Of a stretch of DNA of 64,000 nucleotides, positions 24,066-33,094 are shown piece after piece (position 1 is the first letter of the stretch; the number at the start of each line of letters is the position of its first letter). Under the pieces are notes generated by a model. That model was not told the DNA's origin and did not search any database. It saw nothing but the letters and a program-made list of their open reading frames with translations. Source of the DNA: an uncultured Veillonellaceae bacterium (GTDB lineage Bacteria; Bacillota; Negativicutes; Veillonellales; Negativicoccaceae); NCBI GenBank assembly GCA_945876385.1, contig CAMCNU010000004.1, positions 1 to 64,000 of the forward strand, written 5' to 3'. The translations under genes were made by a program, and so were the position numbers.

Positions 24066-25033
24066 GCCTCTTCATCCTCGCATCCGCAATCCTCCGTCAC
24101 CAGACGGATATCATACTTCTCCGCAAAATGATGCGGCTGGTAACTCATCTTCGCCTGCCGCAGGCCGTCGATGCCCATGTCCTCTTCCCGATTGATGTAC
24201 GTCGTGTCCGCCCAGGCGTGCCGCACAAACTCGTAGTTAATCGCCTGGTAGCTGCCGCGCATCGTCGGGTCGGCCTTTTCGATATGGACGACCGCCATCT
24301 CGGGGTGAATATACTCCCCGACGGAAAACGCGACAATCTTCCCCTGCCAGCGTATCGCGCCGCCCTTGACCGCAAGCGGCTCCCAATAATCAAAGAGCTT
24401 GGCAATCCCCTGCTGCTCTTCTTCCATATCCGCCGTCGTCTGATGCTCCTCGAGCCAATGGGATGCGACCTGCATGCATTCCGCCTTGTCGGCAGGACCG
24501 AGCGGCACGTATTCATAGCCGATATAGTTGCGCCGGAACGCATTCAGATGGTTTTTCTTTTGGCGAAACGCCTTGCCCGGCAGATTGATTAAATCGCTTG
24601 TCAAATAAATATACTCGAAATTGTCGCGGTCCTCGGTGTACGTGTAGCAATCGGGACACAACTCGTGCATCCGTTCCACCACCCACGGTGACGCGCCTTT
24701 CAGCAAAAACGGCAACCCCTGCTCGCGAAACCACGCTTCCGCGCGCCGCAAGCCGCCGACAAACGAATTGTTCTCGCCGGAAAACGGCGGCAACAAAAAC
24801 TCATGCCCGTACCGCCCCGCCCGGATAAACAGCACGTCATCTTCAATCGCCCACGCCAAGTTGAACGCATGCTGCCAAATGAACAGCGTCCCGAACGCGC
24901 ATTCCGACTGCTCATAGTGATGCTCGTGAAAATACCGGTCCAAAAGCGGTTTGTCTTCGATCCGAAACGGTGTAAATTGAATCGTTCTCCACTCCTCTGT
25001 CGTAACACTTGCTGTAAATTGAATCTTTTCCAT
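24062..25033 (-). CDS. DUF2156 (LPG synthase C-terminal-like) protein
   Basis: A 323-residue protein of the family related to the catalytic part of phosphatidylglycerol lysyltransferase (MprF), with a FemX/GNAT-type fold. KAFRQKKNHLNAF, INREEDMGIDGLRQAK and the C-terminal SYQPHHFAEKY are the family hallmarks. There is no membrane domain, so it is a soluble stand-alone version with unknown acceptor. The C-terminus ends in a Cys-Glu cluster (DCGCEDEEA). It lies first in a two-gene unit with the Eis-like gene. Confidence 0.88.
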   Translation of the reverse strand: MEKIQFTASVTTEEWRTIQFTPFRIEDKPLLDRYFHEHHYEQSECAFGTLFIWQHAFNLAWAIEDDVLFIRAGRYGHEFLLPPFSGENNSFVGGLRRAEAWFREQGLPFLLKGASPWVVERMHELCPDCYTYTEDRDNFEYIYLTSDLINLPGKAFRQKKNHLNAFRRNYIGYEYVPLGPADKAECMQVASHWLEEHQTTADMEEEQQGIAKLFDYWEPLAVKGGAIRWQGKIVAFSVGEYIHPEMAVVHIEKADPTMRGSYQAINYEFVRHAWADTTYINREEDMGIDGLRQAKMSYQPHHFAEKYDIRLVTEDCGCEDEEA

Positions 25034-25113
25034 GTATCATTGTACCACACTCCGCGCCCCGGGTCACATCATCGGCACGGCGGCGACGCCTTCGTATCCC
25101 GCCGTCTGCATGC

Positions 25114-25119
25114 TATAAT
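25114..25119 (+). promoter_or_regulatory. extended -10 promoter of the exonuclease gene
   Basis: TATAAT preceded by TGC (25111-25119), without a clear -35, upstream of the ribosome site GAGGTAGGT. Confidence 0.6.
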
Positions 25120-25156
25120 ACCACTAGCCCCGCCCTGCGGGAGAAAAGAGGTAGGT

Positions 25157-25744
25157 ATGGAAGTTATCGCATTTGATTTTGAAACCGCAACCAAGGACCC
25201 GTCGAGCGCCTGCTCGCTGGCCGTCGTCCGCTTTGTCGACGGCGCCGTCCAAGACACGCACTACCGGCTGTTTCAGCCGCCGGCGATGCGCTTTGACGAC
25301 GAAAACATCCGCATTCATCAGATTCGCCCCGCCGACGTCGCGGACGCGCCCGATTTTCGCGGCGTGTGGGAGGAATTTTTGCCGTATTTTACCGATACGC
25401 TGGCGATTGCGCACAATGCGGAATTCGACTTGGGTGTCTTGCGTGCGACATTGGCATACTACGGACTGGCACTGCCGCATTTTTACAGCGGCTGTACCTT
25501 ACAGCTCGCCCGCAAGGTCTGGCCGGGACAGGCGTCGTACGCCTTGAACGCGCTCGGCGCCTTTCTCGGGTACACGTTTCACCATCATCAGGCGGATGAG
25601 GACGCCCTCATCTGCGGGCGGATTTTGCTCGCGGCCCAACAGGCGGCGCAGGAAGCGGACGCGGCGGCACTGTTTCGTCGCTACGGACTCGGCCCGCAAG
25701 AAATTGTCGGCGAAAGCGGCTGGCAGCAGGGCGGTCTCTTTTGA
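25157..25744 (+). CDS. DnaQ-like 3'-5' exonuclease
   Basis: A 195-residue DEDDh-family exonuclease domain protein. Exo I FDFETA (about 6-11), Exo II with HNAEFDLGVL and Exo III HQADEDA are all visible. It resembles stand-alone epsilon-like exonucleases rather than the polymerase-bound subunit (no PolC part). It ends in an overlap with the alkyltransferase gene (TTGA), which points to a shared DNA repair or nucleic-acid processing role. Confidence 0.93.
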   Translation: MEVIAFDFETATKDPSSACSLAVVRFVDGAVQDTHYRLFQPPAMRFDDENIRIHQIRPADVADAPDFRGVWEEFLPYFTDTLAIAHNAEFDLGVLRATLAYYGLALPHFYSGCTLQLARKVWPGQASYALNALGAFLGYTFHHHQADEDALICGRILLAAQQAAQEADAAALFRRYGLGPQEIVGESGWQQGGLF

Positions 25745-26214
25745 CCGCACCGACATTGACCGTCGGCCCTGACGGCCTCATCGCGGCCGGTCCGGTCGCG
25801 GCGCTGCTCGCCGATGTGCCGCGCCTTGTCATCCTCGCTGCGACGGCCGCCGAACGCCGCCGTGCCGCCGCCATCGGCAAGAGAGCACTCCGCGAATGGG
25901 ACGCCTACCTGCGCGGCGACTTGCGCTGCTGGAGCGTACCCGTCGCCCCGCAGGGGACGGCCTTTCAGCAAGCGGTCTGGGCGGCGATTGCCCGCATCCC
26001 CTACGCGCAGGTCATGACCTACGGCGCGCTGGCCGCCGCCATCGGTCGCCCCCGTGCCTGTCGTGCCGTCGCCGCCGCGTGCGGGCGCAATCCGATACCG
26101 ATCCGCATTCCCTGTCACCGTGTCGTCGCCGCAGACGGCCCGGGCGGCTATACGGGCGGCCTTGCGTGTAAGTTTCGTCTGTGGGACATCGAGGGCATTT
26201 CCCGCCCGCGGTGA
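25741..26214 (+). CDS. methylated-DNA-[protein]-cysteine S-methyltransferase
   Basis: Repairs O6-alkylguanine by transferring the alkyl group to its own cysteine (Ogt/MGMT C-terminal domain). The 157-residue product has the active-site motif IPCHRVV with Cys125 and the helix ACRAVAAACGRNP. It starts with TTG at 25741, overlapping the exonuclease stop; the N-terminal half is short and poorly conserved, which is usual for the family. Co-expression with the exonuclease is seen from the overlap. Confidence 0.92.
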   Translation: MTAPTLTVGPDGLIAAGPVAALLADVPRLVILAATAAERRRAAAIGKRALREWDAYLRGDLRCWSVPVAPQGTAFQQAVWAAIARIPYAQVMTYGALAAAIGRPRACRAVAAACGRNPIPIRIPCHRVVAADGPGGYTGGLACKFRLWDIEGISRPR

Positions 26215-26233
26215 CGGATGTATCGCGAATGTA

Positions 26234-26261
26234 TTGCATTTTTTCGCAAAGAGAGTATGAT
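26234..26261 (+). promoter_or_regulatory. promoter of the cidA-lrgB unit
   Basis: TTGCAT (26234-26239), 16 bases, TATGAT (26256-26261), upstream of GGAGAG and the ATG at 26362. Confidence 0.6.
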
Positions 26262-26361
26262 AGTATCTGCTTGCGTGAACTGTCACGCGATTTCCGGCTC
26301 GTCGCTTGCCCCATCATAACAATATAAGAGCGACGGCCGTATGACACAAAAGGAGAGAAAC

Positions 26362-26739
26362 ATGCTGTTTTGGTTTCGTGTGGCCGGCCAAATCGTATTG
26401 CTGAGTGCGATTGCACTCCTCGGTGATGCGATTGCCACACTGACACAACTGCCCGTTCCCGGTGCGCTCATCGGGATGGCGTTATTGTACATTGCGTTAT
26501 GGCGCGGGTGGGTGCGGCTGGAATGGTTTGCCGCGGGCGCCGATATCCTGATTCGCGATTTGTTGCTCTTTTTCATTCCGGCGGCGGTCGGGATTATGCA
26601 ATACACTGATTTGTTCGGTACCTTGGGCGCGTTTTTGGTGACGTCCGTCGTGTTGAGCATCCTCATCGTCCTGTGGGTCATCTCGGCGTCAACGGTCTTG
26701 ATGATGCACCTGCGACGCAGAAAGTGGCATCGCCTATGA
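26362..26739 (+). CDS. CidA/LrgA family holin-like protein
   Basis: A 125-residue protein with four membrane segments. PVPGALIGMALLYIAL and LLFFIPAAVGIMQY are the family landmarks. CidA/LrgA proteins act with LrgB/CidB in the membrane and are linked to autolysis control and to pyruvate/metabolite transport in other bacteria. The start at 26362 follows AAGGAGAG; the seven codons above it are open but lack a site. It overlaps lrgB. Confidence 0.93.
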   Translation: MLFWFRVAGQIVLLSAIALLGDAIATLTQLPVPGALIGMALLYIALWRGWVRLEWFAAGADILIRDLLLFFIPAAVGIMQYTDLFGTLGAFLVTSVVLSILIVLWVISASTVLMMHLRRRKWHRL

Positions 26740-27428
26740 TGACCGCGATTCTGTCGATTTTCGGCACGCTGGCCGTCTACTACGGGATGAAAGAACTGTA
26801 CCGCCGTACAGGCTCGCTCTGGCTGATGCCGCTGATGATTTGCCCGATTCTCATCGTCGGGATTTTGATGACGCTCGACATCCCCTATGCGGAGTACCGC
26901 GCGGGCGGGCAATGGTTGCAGTGGCTGCTCTCGCCCGTGACGGTCGCCTTTGCCGTACCGCTGTACCGCCAACGCGTGCTGGTGCGCAAGTATCTCCCCG
27001 AGCTCGTCACCGTCGGCATCGTCGCCGCCGTGACCGCGATGACGACTTCGATGCTGCTTTCCGACTGGTTCGGTGTCAGTCACGAGTATGTCCTCAGCCT
27101 CGCGCCGCGCTCGATTACGACGCCGATTGCGATGAATGTCTCCTCGATGCTCGGCGGCAACGCCACGATTACCGCGATCTTCGTCATCTTGACCGGTATC
27201 ATCGGGATGCTGCTTACCGTCTGCACCGTGCGCATTCTGAACGTCCACAATCCCTTACTGCGGGGGCTGTTTTACGGACTGACCGCCCACGGCACGGGTG
27301 CGGCGCGCGCCTACGAAGAAAGCGAAAAGACCGGCGTCATCGCCAGCGTCGCGATGATTTTCATGGGGGTGCTGACTGCCCTCTTGGCGCCCTTGGTCAT
27401 TCCGGCGATGTTGTGGCTGTTGTGTTAA
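26736..27428 (+). CDS. LrgB family membrane protein
   Basis: A 230-residue partner of the CidA/LrgA protein with six or more membrane segments. LAPRSITTPIAM (about 124-135), NATITAIFVILTG and HGTGAARA are the LrgB signatures. It starts at 26736, overlapping the upstream stop (ATGA), so stoichiometry is coupled. The adjacent ATG at 26739 is an alternative. Confidence 0.94.
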   Translation: MMTAILSIFGTLAVYYGMKELYRRTGSLWLMPLMICPILIVGILMTLDIPYAEYRAGGQWLQWLLSPVTVAFAVPLYRQRVLVRKYLPELVTVGIVAAVTAMTTSMLLSDWFGVSHEYVLSLAPRSITTPIAMNVSSMLGGNATITAIFVILTGIIGMLLTVCTVRILNVHNPLLRGLFYGLTAHGTGAARAYEESEKTGVIASVAMIFMGVLTALLAPLVIPAMLWLLC

Positions 27429-27443
27429 TCCGGTTATCTTTGA

Positions 27444-27473
27444 TTGACAGCACGCGGCGGATATTGCTATTAT
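27444..27473 (+). promoter_or_regulatory. promoter of purB-purA
   Basis: TTGACA (27444-27449), 18 bases, TATTAT (27468-27473), with TGC directly before the -10. The leader that follows is about 120 bases long and structured. Confidence 0.75.
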
Positions 27474-27503
27474 AGATAAAGGGATACCGTTTATGCTCAA
27501 AAA

Positions 27504-27584
27504 AGTTCCCCATGCTTTTTTGGGCTGTTTTTATGGGCAATTTTCGATGCCTGCCGGACGACAGTCCGTCGGTCGGGGAAACAA
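27504..27584 (+). promoter_or_regulatory. structured leader of purB of unknown class
   Basis: Between promoter and ribosome site, GTTCCCC (near 27504) can pair over a distance with GGGGAAAC (near 27576). This encloses a T-rich middle and a hairpin around GACAGTCCGTC. I cannot assign it to a known riboswitch class; no T run follows the closing helix. Confidence 0.35.
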
Positions 27585-27597
27585 AGGAGTGACGCGC

Positions 27598-30193
<2,596 letters not shown>

Positions 30194-30207
30194 TCTGTCA
30201 CTTACGA

Positions 30208-30238
30208 ACGAGCCGCTGTCATCACAGCGGCTCGTTTT
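30208..30238 (+). terminator. terminator of purB-purA
   Basis: Hairpin ACGAGCCGCTGT/ACAGCGGCTCGT followed by TTTT. Confidence 0.85.
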
Positions 30239-30267
30239 GTATATAGCGAACAATCGCACCGTATTTT

Positions 30268-30293
30268 GTATACAATATGCTTGCTGTGTATAC
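30268..30293. promoter_or_regulatory. paired GTATAC boxes upstream of the symporter
   Basis: TTGTATACAA and TGTGTATACAGT, with GTATAC cores at 30268-30273 and 30288-30293, 20 bases apart. They sit just upstream of the -35 at 30315, a position suited to an activator or repressor. Confidence 0.4.
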
Positions 30294-30314
30294 AGTATTA
30301 TTGCCCGAAATCTA

Positions 30315-30344
30315 TTGTTCCGCGGGCATTTCTCTGCGTATAAT
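30315..30344 (+). promoter_or_regulatory. promoter of the dicarboxylate/amino-acid symporter
   Basis: TTGTTC (30315-30320), 18 bases, TATAAT (30339-30344). Confidence 0.7.
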
Positions 30345-30377
30345 GAACCTACATGAATACCAAAGGAGAGATACTGT

Positions 30378-31616
30378 ATGAAACAACTCGGGTTATCCGT
30401 CCGAATCGGACTGGGGATGCTGGCGGGGATTGCCGTCGGCTGGGCACTGCAGGGGTCGCCGGAAGTGGCGACGACGTGGATTCAGCCGCTGGGCGCGCTG
30501 TTTTTGCGCCTCATCAAGCTGATTATCGTACCGCTCGTCCTCGCCTCGCTCGTCACGGGCGTCTGCGGGCTCGGTGATATCCGCCGCCTGGGCTCCATCG
30601 GCGGGCGCACCTTTATCTATTACTTCCTGACAACGGGCGTCGCCGTCACCATCGGCATCGCGCTCGCCAACCTGCTCGACGTGGGCGCCGGCTATGTGCT
30701 GGCGGCCGGCTCGGTCGGCGAGATTACCGTCAAGGAAGCGCCGAGTATCGCCGACGTCCTGCTCGGCATGATTCCGACAAACCCGATCCAGTCGCTGGCG
30801 GAGGGCAATATGCTCCAGATTATCGTCTTTGCGATTTTGCTCGGGATGAGCATCCTCGCCGTCGGTGAATCCGCCCACACGGTGGAACTGTTTTTCCGCG
30901 GCGTGGCCGATATGATGTACACCATCACTGCGTGGATCATGCGGCTTGCGCCGATCGGCGTCTTCGGCCTGATTACCCCCGTCATCGCAACGAACGGCCC
31001 CGCCGTCCTCTTGCCGCTGCTCAAACTCATCTCGATTGCGGCGCTCGCCAGCCTGCTGCATCTCTTCGGCGTCTACGGCACGATTGTCCGCCTCGTCGCG
31101 GGGCTGAATCCGATCGCCTTTATCCGCGGCGCTTTCCCCGCGATGGCGGTCGCCTTCACTACCTCGAGCTCTTCAGGGACACTGCCCGTCAGCATCGGGG
31201 TCGCGCAAGACAACTTCCGCGTCGACAAATCCGTCGCCAGCTTCGTCCTGCCGCTCGGTGCGACGATTAACATGGACGGCACGGCGATTTACCAAGGCGT
31301 CTGCACCATCTTCATCGCGCAAGTCTTCGGCATCGACCTCACCGCCGGCCAGCAGCTCATGGTCATCCTGACCGCCACGCTCGCCTCCATCGGCACCGCC
31401 GGCGTACCGGGCGCGGGGATGATTATGCTGATGATGGTCCTGCAGTCCACGGGACTGCCGCTCGAGGGCATTGCCTTGGTCGCCGGTGTCGATCGGATTC
31501 TCGATATGATTCGCACCTGCCTCAATGTCACGGGTGACATCAGTTGCGCCGTCGTCATCAACGCCATTGAAAACCACGACACCGTCACCGTTGAAGACGG
31601 TGCGCTGGCAAAATAA
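30378..31616 (+). CDS. dicarboxylate/amino acid:cation symporter (DAACS family)
   Basis: A 412-residue GltP/GltT/DctA-type symporter with eight membrane segments and two re-entrant loops. TTSSSSGTLPVS is the serine-rich HP1 loop, INMDGTAIY the TM7 NMDGT motif, and AGVPGAGMIM the HP2 loop. It takes up glutamate, aspartate or C4-dicarboxylates with Na+ or H+; SSSS supports the family but not the substrate. It is monocistronic, with AAAGGAGAG before the ATG. Confidence 0.95.
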   Translation: MKQLGLSVRIGLGMLAGIAVGWALQGSPEVATTWIQPLGALFLRLIKLIIVPLVLASLVTGVCGLGDIRRLGSIGGRTFIYYFLTTGVAVTIGIALANLLDVGAGYVLAAGSVGEITVKEAPSIADVLLGMIPTNPIQSLAEGNMLQIIVFAILLGMSILAVGESAHTVELFFRGVADMMYTITAWIMRLAPIGVFGLITPVIATNGPAVLLPLLKLISIAALASLLHLFGVYGTIVRLVAGLNPIAFIRGAFPAMAVAFTTSSSSGTLPVSIGVAQDNFRVDKSVASFVLPLGATINMDGTAIYQGVCTIFIAQVFGIDLTAGQQLMVILTATLASIGTAGVPGAGMIMLMMVLQSTGLPLEGIALVAGVDRILDMIRTCLNVTGDISCAVVINAIENHDTVTVEDGALAK

Positions 31617-31626
31617 CCCGCCGCCG

Positions 31627-31652
31627 AACGCGATCGTCCGATCGCGTTTTTG
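31627..31652 (+). terminator. terminator after the symporter gene
   Basis: Hairpin AACGCGATCG/CGATCGCGTT with a 2-base loop and a T tract. Confidence 0.85.
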
Positions 31653-31716
31653 CGTGCACGGAGTCTCCCGCAAGGCGCCTCTTCCCCTACCTACAAGACT
31701 TCTTCTCTTCTTCATT

Positions 31717-31745
31717 TTGACAAATATCGAAAAATGTTGTAAAGT
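31717..31745 (+). promoter_or_regulatory. promoter of the secreted protein and ArsR unit
   Basis: TTGACA (31717-31722), 17 bases, TAAAGT (31740-31745). Confidence 0.7.
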
Positions 31746-31805
31746 AAAAATGAAGAATCTCGATTCACTGCTACGGCAGTTTAGCACAACAGAGAGGTGT
31801 TTGTT

Positions 31806-32495
31806 ATGAAACGCAACATGATTACCGGATTACTGGCCGCCGCATTATTGACGCAGGGCGCCGCCGCCTTGGCCGCACACGACAGCGATGCCGCCCAACG
31901 GGCCGCGCTCTACGACCGACAGACCGAAGCGCACATGGCGCGCGTCCAAGCGGGCACGGAACATCCGGTCATTCCGGAAGAATTGAAAACGTACCACCAT
32001 GTCATCAAAGACTTGCAAGGCGGACAAGCCAAGGCACATACCTGGATTGCGGCGAGCGATGTCAAATCGTACTACCTCGCACTCAATCAGATTGTCGCCG
32101 CCTATCCGCAGGCTGCCGTCGACCAATACCGTCTGACAGTGCGGGAAGTCCCGACCTCGTACTATGTCCGCGACGTCTTGATTCCGGCGCGCAAGGATGC
32201 CGGTCTCTCCGTGGACGGCTATCAGGACTACGCCTACTCGATGACGACCTACCAAGTGGAAGTCGTACGTCCTGAAGGCGTACGCCATCAAGTATTGCAA
32301 CCGAAACGGGCCCACGCCCGCGCGCAATATCGTGTCGCCAAGCTCTCGCAGAAAGACTACACTGCCAATCACGAACTGCTCGGCGAACAGACCTGGAACC
32401 AAGAATTAACCGTTGCCGAACCGGGAAGCGATGCCTATGTATTGGCCGCGGGTGTCGATCGACACCTGTATCGTTTCCGCCCGGCGGGACGCTGA
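31806..32495 (+). CDS. secreted protein of unknown function
   Basis: A 229-residue exported protein I do not recognise. The signal peptide runs MKRNMITGLLAAALL to about ALAAHD. The mature protein is Tyr- and His-rich, and includes TYHHVIKDLQGGQAKAHTW and a repeated Tyr/Asp pattern (VDGYQDYAYSMTTYQVEVVRP), but has no cysteine or known motif. It starts with ATG at 31806, after AGAGAGGTG. The ArsR-like gene follows 18 bases after the stop, so the two probably share a transcript. Confidence 0.85.
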   Translation: MKRNMITGLLAAALLTQGAAALAAHDSDAAQRAALYDRQTEAHMARVQAGTEHPVIPEELKTYHHVIKDLQGGQAKAHTWIAASDVKSYYLALNQIVAAYPQAAVDQYRLTVREVPTSYYVRDVLIPARKDAGLSVDGYQDYAYSMTTYQVEVVRPEGVRHQVLQPKRAHARAQYRVAKLSQKDYTANHELLGEQTWNQELTVAEPGSDAYVLAAGVDRHLYRFRPAGR

Positions 32496-32513
32496 TAGAA
32501 AGGAAGATACGGA

Positions 32514-32852
32514 GTGAACCCGACGTACAAGACCTATTCCCAGCTTTTCAAAGCATTGAGCGACGAAACGCGCTTGCGCATTATCGATATGCTCTCGTGC
32601 AGTGAACTGTCCGCATGTGACTTACTGCAGAGCTTTTCGCTGTCCCAATCGACCTTGAGCTACCACATGAAAATCTTGGTAGAAACGGGTCTCGTACATG
32701 CCCGGCGAGATGGACTCTGGATGCGCTACTCAATCAACAACGAGCGCTTTGCGGAGATTTTGGAATTTTTACCGCAACTCTACCAAGTCAAAGACGAATG
32801 CGTCTGCCGACAAATCAAATATTGCAAAGAAGACGATTGCTGCGAAATGTAA
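32514..32852 (+). CDS. ArsR/SmtB-family transcriptional regulator with Cys-rich tail
   Basis: A 112-residue winged-helix repressor-type protein that starts with GTG after GGAAGATACGGA. FKALSDETRLRIIDML, ELSACDLLQSFSLSQSTLSYHMKIL (helices 3-5) and the wing LVHARRDGLWMRY are typical. The usual CVC metal site of ArsR (ELCVCDL) reads ELSACDL, so the alpha3 thiolate site is incomplete. The tail carries five cysteines (ECVCRQIKYCKEDDCC), a possible alternative metal site. No ars or metal efflux gene is adjacent. Confidence 0.92.
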   Translation: MNPTYKTYSQLFKALSDETRLRIIDMLSCSELSACDLLQSFSLSQSTLSYHMKILVETGLVHARRDGLWMRYSINNERFAEILEFLPQLYQVKDECVCRQIKYCKEDDCCEM

Positions 32853-32873
32853 TCGTTCGACAGGCGATGCCCG

Positions 32874-32910
32874 CTCCCGCGGAACCTCGACGGTATCCGC
32901 GGGAGTTTTT
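32874..32910 (+). terminator. terminator after the ArsR gene
   Basis: Hairpin CTCCCGCGGA/TCCGCGGGAG followed by TTTTT. Confidence 0.85.
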
Positions 32911-33009
32911 ATGTGCACGGAAGACCGCCCGCAACTTTCTGTTGCGCGACCGTCCAAATGTTTTTAATCATATACACACGCAATAACAATATATTACCCC
33001 CTCCCGTTA

Positions 33010-33068
33010 TGCTATAATTAAATTAGAAAATTTTTGCCGGATACCTGCTATCAGATATCCGGCAAAAA
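33010..33068 (+). promoter_or_regulatory. extended -10 promoter and 5' hairpin of the adhesin gene
   Basis: TGCTATAAT (33010-33018) is followed, from about +6 of the expected transcript, by a perfect 13-bp stem TTTTTGCCGGATA/TATCCGGCAAAAA (33031-33068). No T run follows on the plus strand, so it is more likely a 5' stability or control element than a terminator for this gene. Confidence 0.6.
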
Positions 33069-33094
33069 GTGAGCACCCGGAGGAGGGGACTATC

